Source of the DNA: Hoeflea phototrophica DFL-43
Lineage (GTDB): Bacteria > Pseudomonadota > Alphaproteobacteria > Rhizobiales > Rhizobiaceae
Assembly (NCBI RefSeq): GCF_000154705.2
Contig: NZ_CM002917.1
Location: 3,173,853 to 3,237,852 of the forward strand
Reading direction: 5' to 3'
Length of the DNA stretch: 64,000 bases
The translations under genes and the position numbers were made by a program. The notes beneath the pieces are model-generated. The model was not told the origin of the DNA. It saw only the letters and a program-made list of their open reading frames with translations, and made no database searches. The number at the start of each line of letters is the position of its first letter. Positions within the stretch are counted from its first letter, which is position 1. This document shows, in pieces, positions 17,631-26,067 of this stretch.

Positions 17631-18611
17631 CTAATTACGGCGCAACCAGTCAGCGATTGCCCGCCCGATTGCATCGGGTTGGTCTTCCTGAATGAAGTGC
17701 AGGCCCTGGCCAACGAAGGCTGTTTCCAGATTGTCGATCAGATCGGTGTAAAATGGGACCGCTTGCGGAGGCACCAGGACACCCGGTTCCGCATAGGCAA
17801 GCAGCACCGGCATGTCGGTTTTACCCATGAACGTTTGGATATCCTGCATAAGCTGGACGTTTGAGGCAGGCATCCCATTGATAGGGACTTCCCGTGGCCA
17901 CATCCATGTCGGCAGGCGGCTATCGACGGTGCTGTAGGGCGCGCGGTAAGTCTCCATGGCAGCCTCGCCCAAGGGCCGATTGGCCATCATCGGCAGGATG
18001 CTCTCGACAAACATGTTGCCCTCCATGACCATCTCACGGCCCTTTTCCGGATCCCGCAGAGCCCGGAACATGCCGCCCATTTCCTCGCCCATGGCTTGAT
18101 AGCTGTCCTGTGGAAAGGCCGGAGGCAATACACCCTCCATAAATGCCAGTCTGACCACCTTATCAGGGTTCCTGCGGGCGAAATCCCATGCAAGGGCTGA
18201 GCCCCAGTCGTGACTGACCAGCGTGATCGCCGGCAAGTTCAACTCGTCCACAAACGCTTCAAGATATCGCGCATGATCTGCAAAGGTGTAAGCTATATCG
18301 GGCTTGCCGGATTCCCCCATGCCGATCAGGTCAGGCGCAATCACGCGATGGGTGCTGCTGACGTAGGGTATCACATTGCGCCAGAGGTATGCCGACGAGG
18401 GGTTCCCGTGCAGGAAAACCACCACGTCACCTTCCCCCTCTTCCAGATAGGACATGGTAGAGCCCAGAACCGCAATCTCGCGCCGGTCTATGACCAGCTC
18501 CTCCGAGACCGCAACAGCGGGCAACTTTGGCGCTGCGTCTTCTGCGACAACCAGTGTGGACGACAAGGCGATCAGCGTCGTGACCGCTGCTATTTTCAGT
18601 AAATTCGACAT
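17631..18611 (-). CDS. Exported haloalkane dehalogenase (HLD-II type)
   Basis: A 326-residue enzyme predicted to hydrolyse carbon-halogen bonds of haloalkanes to alcohol and halide. All five catalytic residues of HLD subfamily II are visible: nucleophile Asp135 in SHDWGSALAWD, halide-binding Asn70 in HGNPSSAYLW and Trp136, acid Glu159 in FMEGVLPP, and His305 in LHFIQEDQPDAIG. An N-terminal signal peptide (cleavage near VVA, residue 23) implies periplasmic location, unusual for this family. AGGAGA four bases upstream fixes the ATG at 18611. It is the second gene after a DUF1330 gene, with a divergent TetR regulator. Activity on real substrates is an inference. Confidence 0.83.
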   Translation of the reverse strand: MSNLLKIAAVTTLIALSSTLVVAEDAAPKLPAVAVSEELVIDRREIAVLGSTMSYLEEGEGDVVVFLHGNPSSAYLWRNVIPYVSSTHRVIAPDLIGMGESGKPDIAYTFADHARYLEAFVDELNLPAITLVSHDWGSALAWDFARRNPDKVVRLAFMEGVLPPAFPQDSYQAMGEEMGGMFRALRDPEKGREMVMEGNMFVESILPMMANRPLGEAAMETYRAPYSTVDSRLPTWMWPREVPINGMPASNVQLMQDIQTFMGKTDMPVLLAYAEPGVLVPPQAVPFYTDLIDNLETAFVGQGLHFIQEDQPDAIGRAIADWLRRN

Positions 18612-18677
18612 GATCTCTCCTGTTCGGGGCACGACGGCGACCCGATTGTTCGTGTTCAAAATGTCTGGAAAAGAGGG

Positions 18678-18974
18678 CTAGGCTGAGGGATCCTGGTAGA
18701 CGACGAATTGCATGTCTCCCGCTTCATCGCGCAAGCCGGCATGTTGCTGGTATTCCGGTGAATTAAACCACGCGGTCAAGGCTTCGATATCAGGGAACTG
18801 CACAACACTCGTCATGTGCAGGCCTGCGTCTTCTCCGATAAGCGTTTGAACGGCGCGGCCGCGAAGAACAAGCGCCCCCTTATGCCCGGCGATGGTTGGT
18901 CCCGTTGCAGCGGCATAGTCTTGCATCTTGGCAGGATCCTTCACTTTGATCCGCGACACGAAAAAGGCTGTCAT
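18678..18974 (-). CDS. DUF1330 family protein
   Basis: A 98-residue ferredoxin-fold (dimeric alpha-beta barrel) protein. The pattern AFFVSRIKVKDPAKMQDYAAATGPTI, VLRGRAVQTL and FPDIEALTAWFNSPEYQ matches DUF1330 well. The family is related to small monooxygenase-like and EthD-like folds but has no firm biochemical role. AAGGAG nine bases before the ATG at 18974 decides the start, discarding a longer frame that enters the operator region. It heads the transcript that includes the dehalogenase. Confidence 0.82.
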   Translation of the reverse strand: MTAFFVSRIKVKDPAKMQDYAAATGPTIAGHKGALVLRGRAVQTLIGEDAGLHMTSVVQFPDIEALTAWFNSPEYQQHAGLRDEAGDMQFVVYQDPSA

Positions 18975-18999
18975 TGGGTCTGTCTCCTTGACTTCAGCG

Positions 19000-19021
19000 T
19001 TTTGTACAGCCATGTATAAAA
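19000..19021. promoter_or_regulatory. Candidate TetR operator 1
   Basis: A 22-base imperfect palindrome with half-sites TTTTGTACA and TGTATAAAA lies between the divergent DUF1330 and TetR genes. It resembles the second site 35 bases away. TetR-type repressors usually bind such elements next to their own gene. Confidence 0.6.
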
Positions 19022-19034
19022 CATGTTTCATTTA

Positions 19035-19056
19035 TTTTGTCCACATGTGTACAAAA
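19035..19056. promoter_or_regulatory. Candidate TetR operator 2
   Basis: A 22-base palindrome with half-sites TTTTGTCCACA and TGTGTACAAAA; only one of eleven base pairs is broken. It lies 19 bases before the tetR start codon and shares its half-site with operator 1. One repressor could therefore control both directions. Confidence 0.7.
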
Positions 19057-19075
19057 TAAAAATCAGGAGCCTGAA

Positions 19076-19681
19076 ATGGCGAGACCATCCGGTTTTGATC
19101 GAGAAGCTGCCGTCGAAGCAGCAATGCAGGAAATCTGGCGCGATGGCTATGAAGCGAGTTCGGTGAAGGCGCTTTCCAAGAAACTCGGGATCACCCGCTC
19201 CAGCTACTACAATGCCTTCGGCACGCGTGAGGACCTCTTCAAGGAGGCGCTCGCCGTCTACTTCGCCCAGTCACCCGACGCAGTTTTACACGGTGACCTG
19301 CCGGACATGCCGGTCTGCAATCTGCTGACCCGAACGTTCCGCGCAATCTGCAAAGCGCGCGCCGATGACCCCGAAGCACGCGGGTGTTTGGCCATAAACA
19401 GTCTGACTGAGCTCGACACCACACAGGATGAGCTTGGCATCGCCATTGCAAACGCCATCCTCAACAGCGCAGCCCGCCTCGAAGAACTGCTGGAACTGGC
19501 AGTCAGCAGACAGGAACTGCCTGAACAGACCAACCCGCATGCAACTGCACTAGCCCTTCAGAACCTGATGATCGGCCTGAACGTGTTTTCCAAGGCATTG
19601 CGCGATGAGGCCGAACTCTGGCTGACCGCAAGAACAACCCTGATTGCGCTGGGCATTGATTGTGAGGATGAGAATGCGTGA
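19076..19681 (+). CDS. TetR-family transcriptional regulator
   Basis: A 201-residue regulator. The DNA-binding domain occupies residues 1-60 (FDREAAVEAAMQEIWRDGYE, then the helix-turn-helix SVKALSKKLGITRSSYYNAF). The C-terminal ligand domain resembles the TetR_C group found in regulators of the AcrR/YcdC kind, with LAINSLTEL. AGGAG six bases before the ATG at 19076 fixes the start; the open frame before it enters operator 2. It is divergent from the DUF1330-dehalogenase pair, which it probably represses. The inducer may be a halogenated or aldehyde compound, but that is a guess. Confidence 0.88.
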   Translation: MARPSGFDREAAVEAAMQEIWRDGYEASSVKALSKKLGITRSSYYNAFGTREDLFKEALAVYFAQSPDAVLHGDLPDMPVCNLLTRTFRAICKARADDPEARGCLAINSLTELDTTQDELGIAIANAILNSAARLEELLELAVSRQELPEQTNPHATALALQNLMIGLNVFSKALRDEAELWLTARTTLIALGIDCEDENA

Positions 19682-20339
19682 CTTTGAAGAAATCTACGCC
19701 ATCGCTGTTGACCGGAAGGGGGGGCCGGATGCGCTTGAAGAGCTGCTGATCACACCTCTGACGGCGGCACAACTGGCGGCAACAGACGATGATCGCTGGC
19801 TCGCTGCCATGGCGAAATGTTTGTTCCAGGCGGGCTTCAACTGGAAAGTGATCGAGGCAAAATGGCCGGACATGGAGGCCGCCTTCGACGGCTTCGCAAC
19901 AGCCAAAGTCGCTGCCTATCATGAAGGCGATGTTGATCGCCTGCTGTCTGACAAAAGGATTGTCAGAAACGGCGCGAAAATCATGGCGGTGATCGAGAAC
20001 GCCCGCTTTGTTCACAACATTGCCGGTGACCATGGTGGTTTCGGCAAATTCATCGCCAACTGGCCCGCCGAGACACACAACGAGCTGCTCGATTTCATCG
20101 CCAAGCAAGGCGCCCGACTGGGTTCCGTAACGGGGCAGCGCATGCTCAGACAAATGGGGCGTGACGGCTATATCCTCTCACCCGATGTGATTGCGCGCTT
20201 GAAGGCGGAGGGCATTGTGGGCAAGCCGCCCGCTTCAAAACGGGACCTTGCGGCCATTCAGAAGGCCTTCAATGACTGGATGGCACAATCCGGCCACTGC
20301 CTCACCCAGATAAGTCAGATTTTGGCGTATAGCATATGA
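19674..20339 (+). CDS. DNA-3-methyladenine glycosylase I-like (HhH-GPD) protein
   Basis: A 221-residue base-excision repair protein of the 3-methyladenine glycosylase I (Tag) family form common in alphaproteobacteria. The visible segments are DDRWLAAMAKCLFQAGFNWKVIEAKWP near residue 40, the KIVRNGAKI-like VRNGAKIMAVIENARF, and SVTGQRMLRQMGRDGYILSPDV. The start overlaps the end of tetR by eight bases (ATG at 19674 after GAGG), so the two genes are translationally linked. Whether the link is functional is unclear. Confidence 0.84.
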   Translation: MRDFEEIYAIAVDRKGGPDALEELLITPLTAAQLAATDDDRWLAAMAKCLFQAGFNWKVIEAKWPDMEAAFDGFATAKVAAYHEGDVDRLLSDKRIVRNGAKIMAVIENARFVHNIAGDHGGFGKFIANWPAETHNELLDFIAKQGARLGSVTGQRMLRQMGRDGYILSPDVIARLKAEGIVGKPPASKRDLAAIQKAFNDWMAQSGHCLTQISQILAYSI

Positions 20340-20445
20340 ATTGAGGCAGCCGTCCGCCCTTGGGGCGAAACGGCGATCTTGGCTTGAAACCAATCCAGAT
20401 GACAGAGTGAGAAGGTGCGGACCGCCCTAGCCCGCACCGCTGCCC

Positions 20446-22110
20446 TCACATGTTCGTATAGACCGGCCCCTCGCCGCCCTGGGGCGGGACCCAGTTGATG
20501 TTCTGGTTCGGGTCCTTGATGTCACAGGTCTTGCAGTGCACGCAGTTCTGCGCGTTGATCACGAAGGTCGGCGTGCCGTCGGTTTCCACCCATTCATAGA
20601 CGCCGGCCGGACAATAGCGGTTGGATGGTCCGGCATAGACATCAAGTTCCGACGACTTCTGCAGTGCCGAATCCTGAAGCTGGAGATGCACCGGCTGGTC
20701 TTCCTCGTGGTTGGTGTTGGACAAGAACACCGAGGACAGACGGTCAAAGGTCAGCACGCCATCAGGCTTGGGATAGTCGATCTGCTTGTGCTTGGAGGCC
20801 GGCTCAAGCGCCGCATAATCGGCCTTGCCATGGGACATGGTGCCGAAGGGCGAGACGCCGAACAGCGTGTTGAGCCACATGTCGAGACCGCCGAGTGCCA
20901 CACCGCCAATGGTGCCGAGTTTCGACCACAGCGGTTTGACGTTGCGCACTTTCTTGAGATCCTTGCCGATCTCGGAGGCGCGCCATGCCGCATCATAACC
21001 GTCGAGCGTGTCCTGCGTCCGGCCTGCCGCGATGGCCTCGGCCGCATGCTCGGCCGCCATCATCCCCGACAGCACCGCGTTGTGCGATCCCTTGATCCGG
21101 GCAACATTGACGAAGCCGGCCGAACAGCCGATCAGCGCGCCGCCGGGGAAAGCAAGCTTGGGCACAGACTGCCAGCCACCTTCGGAGATCGCGCGCGCAC
21201 CGTAGCTCAGCCGCTTGCCGCCCTCGAACACCGGAGCGATCGCCGGATGAGTCTTGAAGCGCTGGAATTCCTCGAACGGCGAAAGATAGGGGTTCTTGTA
21301 GTTGAGATGGACCACGAAACCAACGGCCACCTGGTTGTCCTCGAGGTGATAGAGGAACGAGCCACCGCCGGTTTTCATGTCGAGCGGCCAGCCGAATGAG
21401 TGCTGCACCAGACCCGGCTTGTGATGCTCGGGTTTCACCTCCCACAGCTCCTTCAGGCCAATGCCGAATTTCTGTGGCTCGCGGTCTTCATCAAGCTTGT
21501 ATTTCGAGATCAACTGCTTGGCGAGCGAGCCGCGAACGCCCTCACCGATCAGCACATATTTGCCAAGCAGCGCCATGCCCCTGGCGTAGTTGGGGCCGGG
21601 CTCGCCATTGCGCTCGACACCCATGTCACCGGTGGCAACCCCGATCACGGCGCCATCATCATTGGTCAGAACTTCGCTCGCCGCAAAGCCGGGATAAATC
21701 TCCACGCCCAGGGCCTCGGCGCGTTCACCAAGCCAGCGGCAGACATTGCCCAGCGAGACAATGAAATTGCCGTGATTGTTCATCAGCGGCGGCATCATGA
21801 AATTGGGAAGCCTGACCGAGCCAGCCGGGCCAAGCACCAGAAAATGGTCAGCATTGACCGCGGTCTTGAACGGATGGTCCGGGTCGTCGCGCCAATCGGG
21901 GATCAGCTTGTCGATGCCGATAGGGTCGACCACCGCGCCCGAGAGAATATGCGCCCCGACTTCGCCGCCCTTCTCCAGCACCACCACCGTAAGCTCGGGA
22001 TCGAGCTGTTTGAGCCGGATCGCAGCCGACAGACCCGCAGGGCCTGCGCCGACGATCACCACATCGAATTCCATGCTCTCGCGCTCGGCAAGTTCAGCCA
22101 CTTCAGTCAT
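20446..22110 (-). CDS. Electron transfer flavoprotein-ubiquinone oxidoreductase
   Basis: ETF-QO passes electrons from reduced electron-transfer flavoprotein, fed by fatty acid, amino acid and choline-breakdown dehydrogenases, to ubiquinone at the inner membrane. The 554-residue protein opens with an FAD-binding motif (VVIVGAGPAGLSAAIRL). It ends with the single 4Fe-4S cluster region CVHCKTCDIKDPNQNI, preceded by CPAGVYEW. The ATG at 22110 has GAGGGA six bases upstream; a TTG codon precedes it. It appears monocistronic. Confidence 0.95.
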   Translation of the reverse strand: MTEVAELAERESMEFDVVIVGAGPAGLSAAIRLKQLDPELTVVVLEKGGEVGAHILSGAVVDPIGIDKLIPDWRDDPDHPFKTAVNADHFLVLGPAGSVRLPNFMMPPLMNNHGNFIVSLGNVCRWLGERAEALGVEIYPGFAASEVLTNDDGAVIGVATGDMGVERNGEPGPNYARGMALLGKYVLIGEGVRGSLAKQLISKYKLDEDREPQKFGIGLKELWEVKPEHHKPGLVQHSFGWPLDMKTGGGSFLYHLEDNQVAVGFVVHLNYKNPYLSPFEEFQRFKTHPAIAPVFEGGKRLSYGARAISEGGWQSVPKLAFPGGALIGCSAGFVNVARIKGSHNAVLSGMMAAEHAAEAIAAGRTQDTLDGYDAAWRASEIGKDLKKVRNVKPLWSKLGTIGGVALGGLDMWLNTLFGVSPFGTMSHGKADYAALEPASKHKQIDYPKPDGVLTFDRLSSVFLSNTNHEEDQPVHLQLQDSALQKSSELDVYAGPSNRYCPAGVYEWVETDGTPTFVINAQNCVHCKTCDIKDPNQNINWVPPQGGEGPVYTNM

Positions 22111-22401
22111 CAAAATCCCTCACATTCTGGCTGCTGCGCAGCGGTCTCACCTGGCTCATGCAAGCTAACCTTCTTCATCTTTCGGCCACAGCCACCCTGT
22201 CCGGTCCGGCAGAACGGCAATGCAGCCGCTCCGTACAACTCAACGGCCTCGCACTCTCATGTCAAAAGACGCGGCCAGAGTCGAGACGGCAGCAAGAAGC
22301 AATTCCAGCAGATATCAGAAATTGACGTGAACGTAAAAGTCAATTTTGACGCAGGCGAACGCCCTTCAGAACCGTTGCCCCTTTTTTCTCGGGCGGCTGC
22401 T

Positions 22402-23136
22402 TCAGGCGACCCGGGCGAACAGCGGATTCATCCTCAGCGTCAACAATGCGCCGATGATGGATTTGTCTGGCCCCAAAAATGGCGTCATGGTGCAATTGAC
22501 TTCAAACATGCGTCCACGGAGATCCGCAATTTCATAGATGTAGGAAACCCGAGCGCCGCCAAAGCACTGGTCAAGCCTTGGTTTGGCGCGGGATAGAAAG
22601 CGTTGCTTGTCGATGAATTCGGCAAGGTGTCTGCCCACAAATGCCGATGGCGGCTTTCCATGAAACTCGCCATTGCGCTTATTGGTGTAGATATACCGGT
22701 AATCGAGCCCAACCACGGCAATTCGCTCTGGCAGCGAATCAAGCACCAGTTCATGCGGCGAAGGATCATAACCCTCCGCAAAAGCCGGATCGGCTGACGC
22801 CTTTGGCGACACGCTCATCCAGTCCTTTATCTGCGCAATCTCCGGCTGCGAGAAAACAAGCCCCGCGCTGAGATAACGTTCGAACAAGACCGCCATCATA
22901 TCTGTGTAGCGGGAGACACTGTCATCATCTTCGCTGTTTCGCACAGCAAGCCGCGCAAAAAAACGCAACTGCTGGATCGCCTGTTTGTTGTCACATGCAT
23001 AGAAACGGAAAATCCGCTGAATCAACGGCTGGATCTCTGAATCGAGATGACTGACTGCAGCTTCGTCACCACGACGAACAGCCGACAGCAATTCTGAACA
23101 CTGATCTTCAAATGTACCAATAAGTTTCAGCAGCAT
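22402..23136 (-). CDS. PAS-domain protein
   Basis: A 244-residue cytoplasmic protein with an all-helical N-terminal region (about residues 1-115) and one PAS fold from about residue 125. The PAS core is visible as LVLDSLPERIAVVGLDYRYIYTNK, then FVGRHLAEFI, then FEVNCTMTPFLGPDKSIIGALLTLR. There is no attached kinase, cyclase or DNA-binding domain, so it is a lone sensor or adaptor. It lies near fnrN on the same strand, 248 bases downstream, which hints at redox or oxygen sensing, but no heme or flavin ligand is evident. The family is otherwise unrecognised. Confidence 0.7.
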   Translation of the reverse strand: MLLKLIGTFEDQCSELLSAVRRGDEAAVSHLDSEIQPLIQRIFRFYACDNKQAIQQLRFFARLAVRNSEDDDSVSRYTDMMAVLFERYLSAGLVFSQPEIAQIKDWMSVSPKASADPAFAEGYDPSPHELVLDSLPERIAVVGLDYRYIYTNKRNGEFHGKPPSAFVGRHLAEFIDKQRFLSRAKPRLDQCFGGARVSYIYEIADLRGRMFEVNCTMTPFLGPDKSIIGALLTLRMNPLFARVA

Positions 23137-23384
23137 CCAAACCTCAGAATATTTTCTTTTTGACAGCCATCACTACATCCACAAGGACTGTTTGTCGACC
23201 TCGCCAAGCATAACACGAGCATGATCCATTTCGTTCAAATACGCAGAAAAATTGAACACTGAAACGCGTTGAAATCTCCAACAGTGCAGCCTGCAAAACA
23301 GCAACGGCTGTCAAAGTCCCTTGCAAGTTGACAGCTTAACCAAAAACCGGGCCTGCAGCGGCCAACGAAACATTGTGCTGAAGA

Positions 23385-24110
23385 TTATTGCGAGGCAAAC
23401 TCCGCGAGCTTGTCCAGATCAGGAACCTCGACATGCCGGTTGTTCCGAATCACAATGACCTGTTCCTTGCGCAATTTGGTCAATTGCCGGCTCACCGTCT
23501 CTATGGTCAGACCAAGAAAATCTGCAATGTCGGATCGGGTTAGCGGCAGTTCGAAACTTGCCGAATCCGGGTCGGCCTCCGGATTGATATGCGTGGCGAT
23601 AAGATAGAGAAAACTGGCGACCTTTTCACACGCCGTCTTGCGCCCCAGAGTGAGCATCCAGTCGCGAGCCTCGTCCAGCTCCTTGAGGGTTTGCTCAAGC
23701 AGGCGGTGCTCGAGTTCAGGGGCTTCCTTGATCATCCGCTCGATTGCCGCCTTGGGAAAACTGCAGACATTGACATCGGTCGCAGCATCCGCGGAGATTC
23801 CGCTGTCGATGCGAAACGGGCGCCCGAGGAAATCCGGAGCGAATTGCAGCCCGACGATCTGCTGCCGCCCGTCCGACATCATCTTGGTGAGTTTGACCAC
23901 GCCGGTAATGATGTTTGCGTAGCTGCTGGTTTCCTGGCTTTCCCCGATCAGTTCCGATCCCGCTTCGATGTGCTTGCGCGTAGATTGCTTGTTCAGACTG
24001 AGAAGCTGGGACGATGTCAAAGCGCCGCATACGCCGCGATGCCGGGCTTCGCATGCCCGGCACAGCACCGGAATGTCGGAATTGTGGATGTCTTTGCGGT
24101 GTGCGTCCAT
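23385..24110 (-). CDS. fnrN: FnrN-type oxygen-responsive Crp/Fnr regulator
   Basis: A 241-residue transcription factor that senses oxygen through a 4Fe-4S cluster. The four ligand cysteines expected of FNR-type proteins are present: Cys17, Cys20 and Cys28 in the N-terminal C-x2-C-x7-C motif and Cys116 in the effector domain. A cNMP-binding-like beta roll is followed by a C-terminal helix-turn-helix (LTRSDIADFLGLTIETVSRQL) with the E-x2-SR signature that reads TTGAT half-sites. It is divergent from hemN, with an FNR box between them. FixK lacks the N-terminal cysteines, so FnrN/FnrL fits best. Confidence 0.9.
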   Translation of the reverse strand: MDAHRKDIHNSDIPVLCRACEARHRGVCGALTSSQLLSLNKQSTRKHIEAGSELIGESQETSSYANIITGVVKLTKMMSDGRQQIVGLQFAPDFLGRPFRIDSGISADAATDVNVCSFPKAAIERMIKEAPELEHRLLEQTLKELDEARDWMLTLGRKTACEKVASFLYLIATHINPEADPDSASFELPLTRSDIADFLGLTIETVSRQLTKLRKEQVIVIRNNRHVEVPDLDKLAEFASQ

Positions 24111-24200
24111 TCAACCCTCGATATCACGAAGCACAACTGGCAAGCACGGCGTTCCGCTCTCCTGCCAGAGCGCGCATATGACTTCAAAGAACAGGCGGGT

Positions 24201-24214
24201 TTGATCAAAGTCAA
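24201..24214. promoter_or_regulatory. FNR/FixK box between fnrN and hemN
   Basis: The sequence TTGATCAAAGTCAA matches the anaerobox TTGAT-N4-GTCAA used by FnrN and FixK. It lies 54 bases before the hemN ATG and 90 bases before the fnrN ATG. It can therefore serve both as activator site for hemN and as autoregulation site for fnrN, as described for rhizobial FnrN. Confidence 0.88.
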
Positions 24215-24268
24215 GGCAGCAGCCTGTGCCATCTGCATTGTATCGTGACAACCGGGAGTGAATTGCAG

Positions 24269-25618
24269 ATGCAAAAAGATTATGTGCGCAAACACGCGGG
24301 CCCAGCTCCGCGCTACACCAGCTACCCCACCGCGCCGCATTTTCATGCAGGCGTCGATGGGGATGTCTATGCCCGCTGGCTCAGGCAACTCAAGCCGGGG
24401 CAGACGCTTTCCCTCTACATTCACATCCCCTGGTGCGACCGGCTGTGCTGGTTTTGTGGCTGCAACACCAAGCAGACCCGCAGATATGACCCGCTCAAGA
24501 CCTATCTCGCAGCCCTTGAAAACGAGATTGAGACCATCTCCGGTCTTGTCGATCCCGGCTGCAGGGTCACCGCGCTCCATCTGGGCGGCGGCTCGCCCAC
24601 CATGCTCAAGCCCGAAGATATGGTTTGGCTCGACAAGGCGCTGCGCAGCCGTTTCCATTTCGACGACGGTGCCGAAATCAGCGTCGAAATGGATCCCAAT
24701 GATCTCGACGCCGACAAATATGATGCGCTCGCCGAAATCGGGCTCACACGTGCCTCCATTGGTGTCCAGGATTTCGACGAGAAAGTGCAGCAGGCCATCA
24801 ACCGCGAACAGACCTTTGAGCAGACCCGCGAAGTGGTCGAACAGGTCCGTGCACGCGGAGTCCGCTCGGTCAATTGCGATGTGCTCTACGGCCTGCCCCA
24901 CCAGACACGGCAATCGGTCGATCGCACCATCGAGCAGGTTGTTTCACTCAGGCCTGACCGGATCGCGCTGTTCGGCTACGCCCACGTGCCCTGGATGAAG
25001 ACCCACCAGAAGATGATTGATGAGGCAGCATTGCCCGATGTCACCGAGCGTTTCGCACAGATGAACCGCGCAAGCTCGTCCTTGACAGCAGCGGGGTACA
25101 CCTCAATCGGGATCGATCACTTCGCCCTGCCCGCCGACAGTCTCGCGATCGCGGCCGCCTCCGGTGCGATGCGCCGCAATTTCCAGGGCTACACCAGCGA
25201 TACCGCCGATGCCCTGATCGGAATGGGAGCCTCTTCCATCGGACAGCTGCCCCAGGGCTACATCCAGAACCAGCCTTCCACCGGCGAGTATCAGCGTCAG
25301 GTCAATTTGGGCCGGCTGCCAGTCGTGCGCGGCTTCGAATTGTCCGAAGAAGACCGCCTCCGCGCCCGCATCATCGAACTTTTGATGTGCGATTTCGCGT
25401 TTTCCTTCTCCACCATCCGGCACGAATTCGGCGGTGCCGCGGAGCAAGTGCTCGATGAAGCGGAATACCTTGCCGGCTGCGATACCGACGGAATGATCGA
25501 GTTCTCAGGCGGCCTTTTTCAGGTCACCGACAAGGGCAGGCCCTTTGTCCGCTCCATCGCCTCGGCATTCGACAGCTATTTCGGCGAAGGCGCTGCCAGG
25601 CACTCACTTGCGGTGTAG
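24269..25618 (+). CDS. hemN: Oxygen-independent coproporphyrinogen III oxidase
   Basis: HemN is a radical SAM enzyme that decarboxylates coproporphyrinogen III to protoporphyrinogen IX without oxygen, for heme synthesis in low oxygen. The 449-residue length fits. The radical SAM motif C-x3-C-x2-C is at Cys56, Cys60 and Cys63 (YIHIPWCDRLCWFCGC), with the extra cysteine typical of true HemN. GGGSPTML and the downstream SIGVQDFDEKVQ segments also match. The ATG at 24269 has GGGAG upstream; a GTG at 24245 is possible. The FNR box implies induction when oxygen falls. Confidence 0.94.
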   Translation: MQKDYVRKHAGPAPRYTSYPTAPHFHAGVDGDVYARWLRQLKPGQTLSLYIHIPWCDRLCWFCGCNTKQTRRYDPLKTYLAALENEIETISGLVDPGCRVTALHLGGGSPTMLKPEDMVWLDKALRSRFHFDDGAEISVEMDPNDLDADKYDALAEIGLTRASIGVQDFDEKVQQAINREQTFEQTREVVEQVRARGVRSVNCDVLYGLPHQTRQSVDRTIEQVVSLRPDRIALFGYAHVPWMKTHQKMIDEAALPDVTERFAQMNRASSSLTAAGYTSIGIDHFALPADSLAIAAASGAMRRNFQGYTSDTADALIGMGASSIGQLPQGYIQNQPSTGEYQRQVNLGRLPVVRGFELSEEDRLRARIIELLMCDFAFSFSTIRHEFGGAAEQVLDEAEYLAGCDTDGMIEFSGGLFQVTDKGRPFVRSIASAFDSYFGEGAARHSLAV

Positions 25619-25764
25619 CCCCGGCGTACCCTCGTAGGGCCGCTTCCAAGCCTTAAACCGTGATCAAAGAGCAACGGACGGAATCGCGTGCAAAGTAGCC
25701 ATTGGCTTTTGCGCCGGATTTTTCTATAGCTTCGGCCAAACCCTTAGCCAATGAGGAATTGAGC

Positions 25765-26043
25765 GTGACCGCAACATTCGACAAGGTCGCCGACATTATC
25801 GCTGAAACAAGCGAGATTGACCGCGACAGCATCACTCCTGAAAGCCACACCATTGACGATCTGGGAATCGACAGCCTCGATTTCCTGGACATTGTTTTTG
25901 CCGTCGACAAGGAATTCGGAATCAAGATTCCGCTTGAGCAGTGGACCCAGGAAGTCAATGACGGCAAGGCCTCGACAGAAGAGTACTTCGTGCTTGGCAA
26001 TCTCTGCACCAAGATCGACGAGCTGAGGGCTGCCAAGGCTTGA
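25765..26043 (+). CDS. acpXL: Acyl carrier protein AcpXL
   Basis: AcpXL is the special acyl carrier protein on which the 27-hydroxyoctacosanoate or related very-long-chain fatty acid of rhizobial lipid A is built. The 92-residue protein carries the phosphopantetheine site DSL at Ser37 ([15 protein letters not shown]) and is highly like known AcpXL along its length. The GTG at 25765 is the start, with GAGG upstream, giving the standard 92-residue protein. The in-frame ATG at 25702 would add 21 residues without support. It is the first gene of the six-gene operon. Confidence 0.95.
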   Translation: MTATFDKVADIIAETSEIDRDSITPESHTIDDLGIDSLDFLDIVFAVDKEFGIKIPLEQWTQEVNDGKASTEEYFVLGNLCTKIDELRAAKA

Positions 26044-26067
26044 CGCCTGAAGCGGCGGGTTTGTCCG

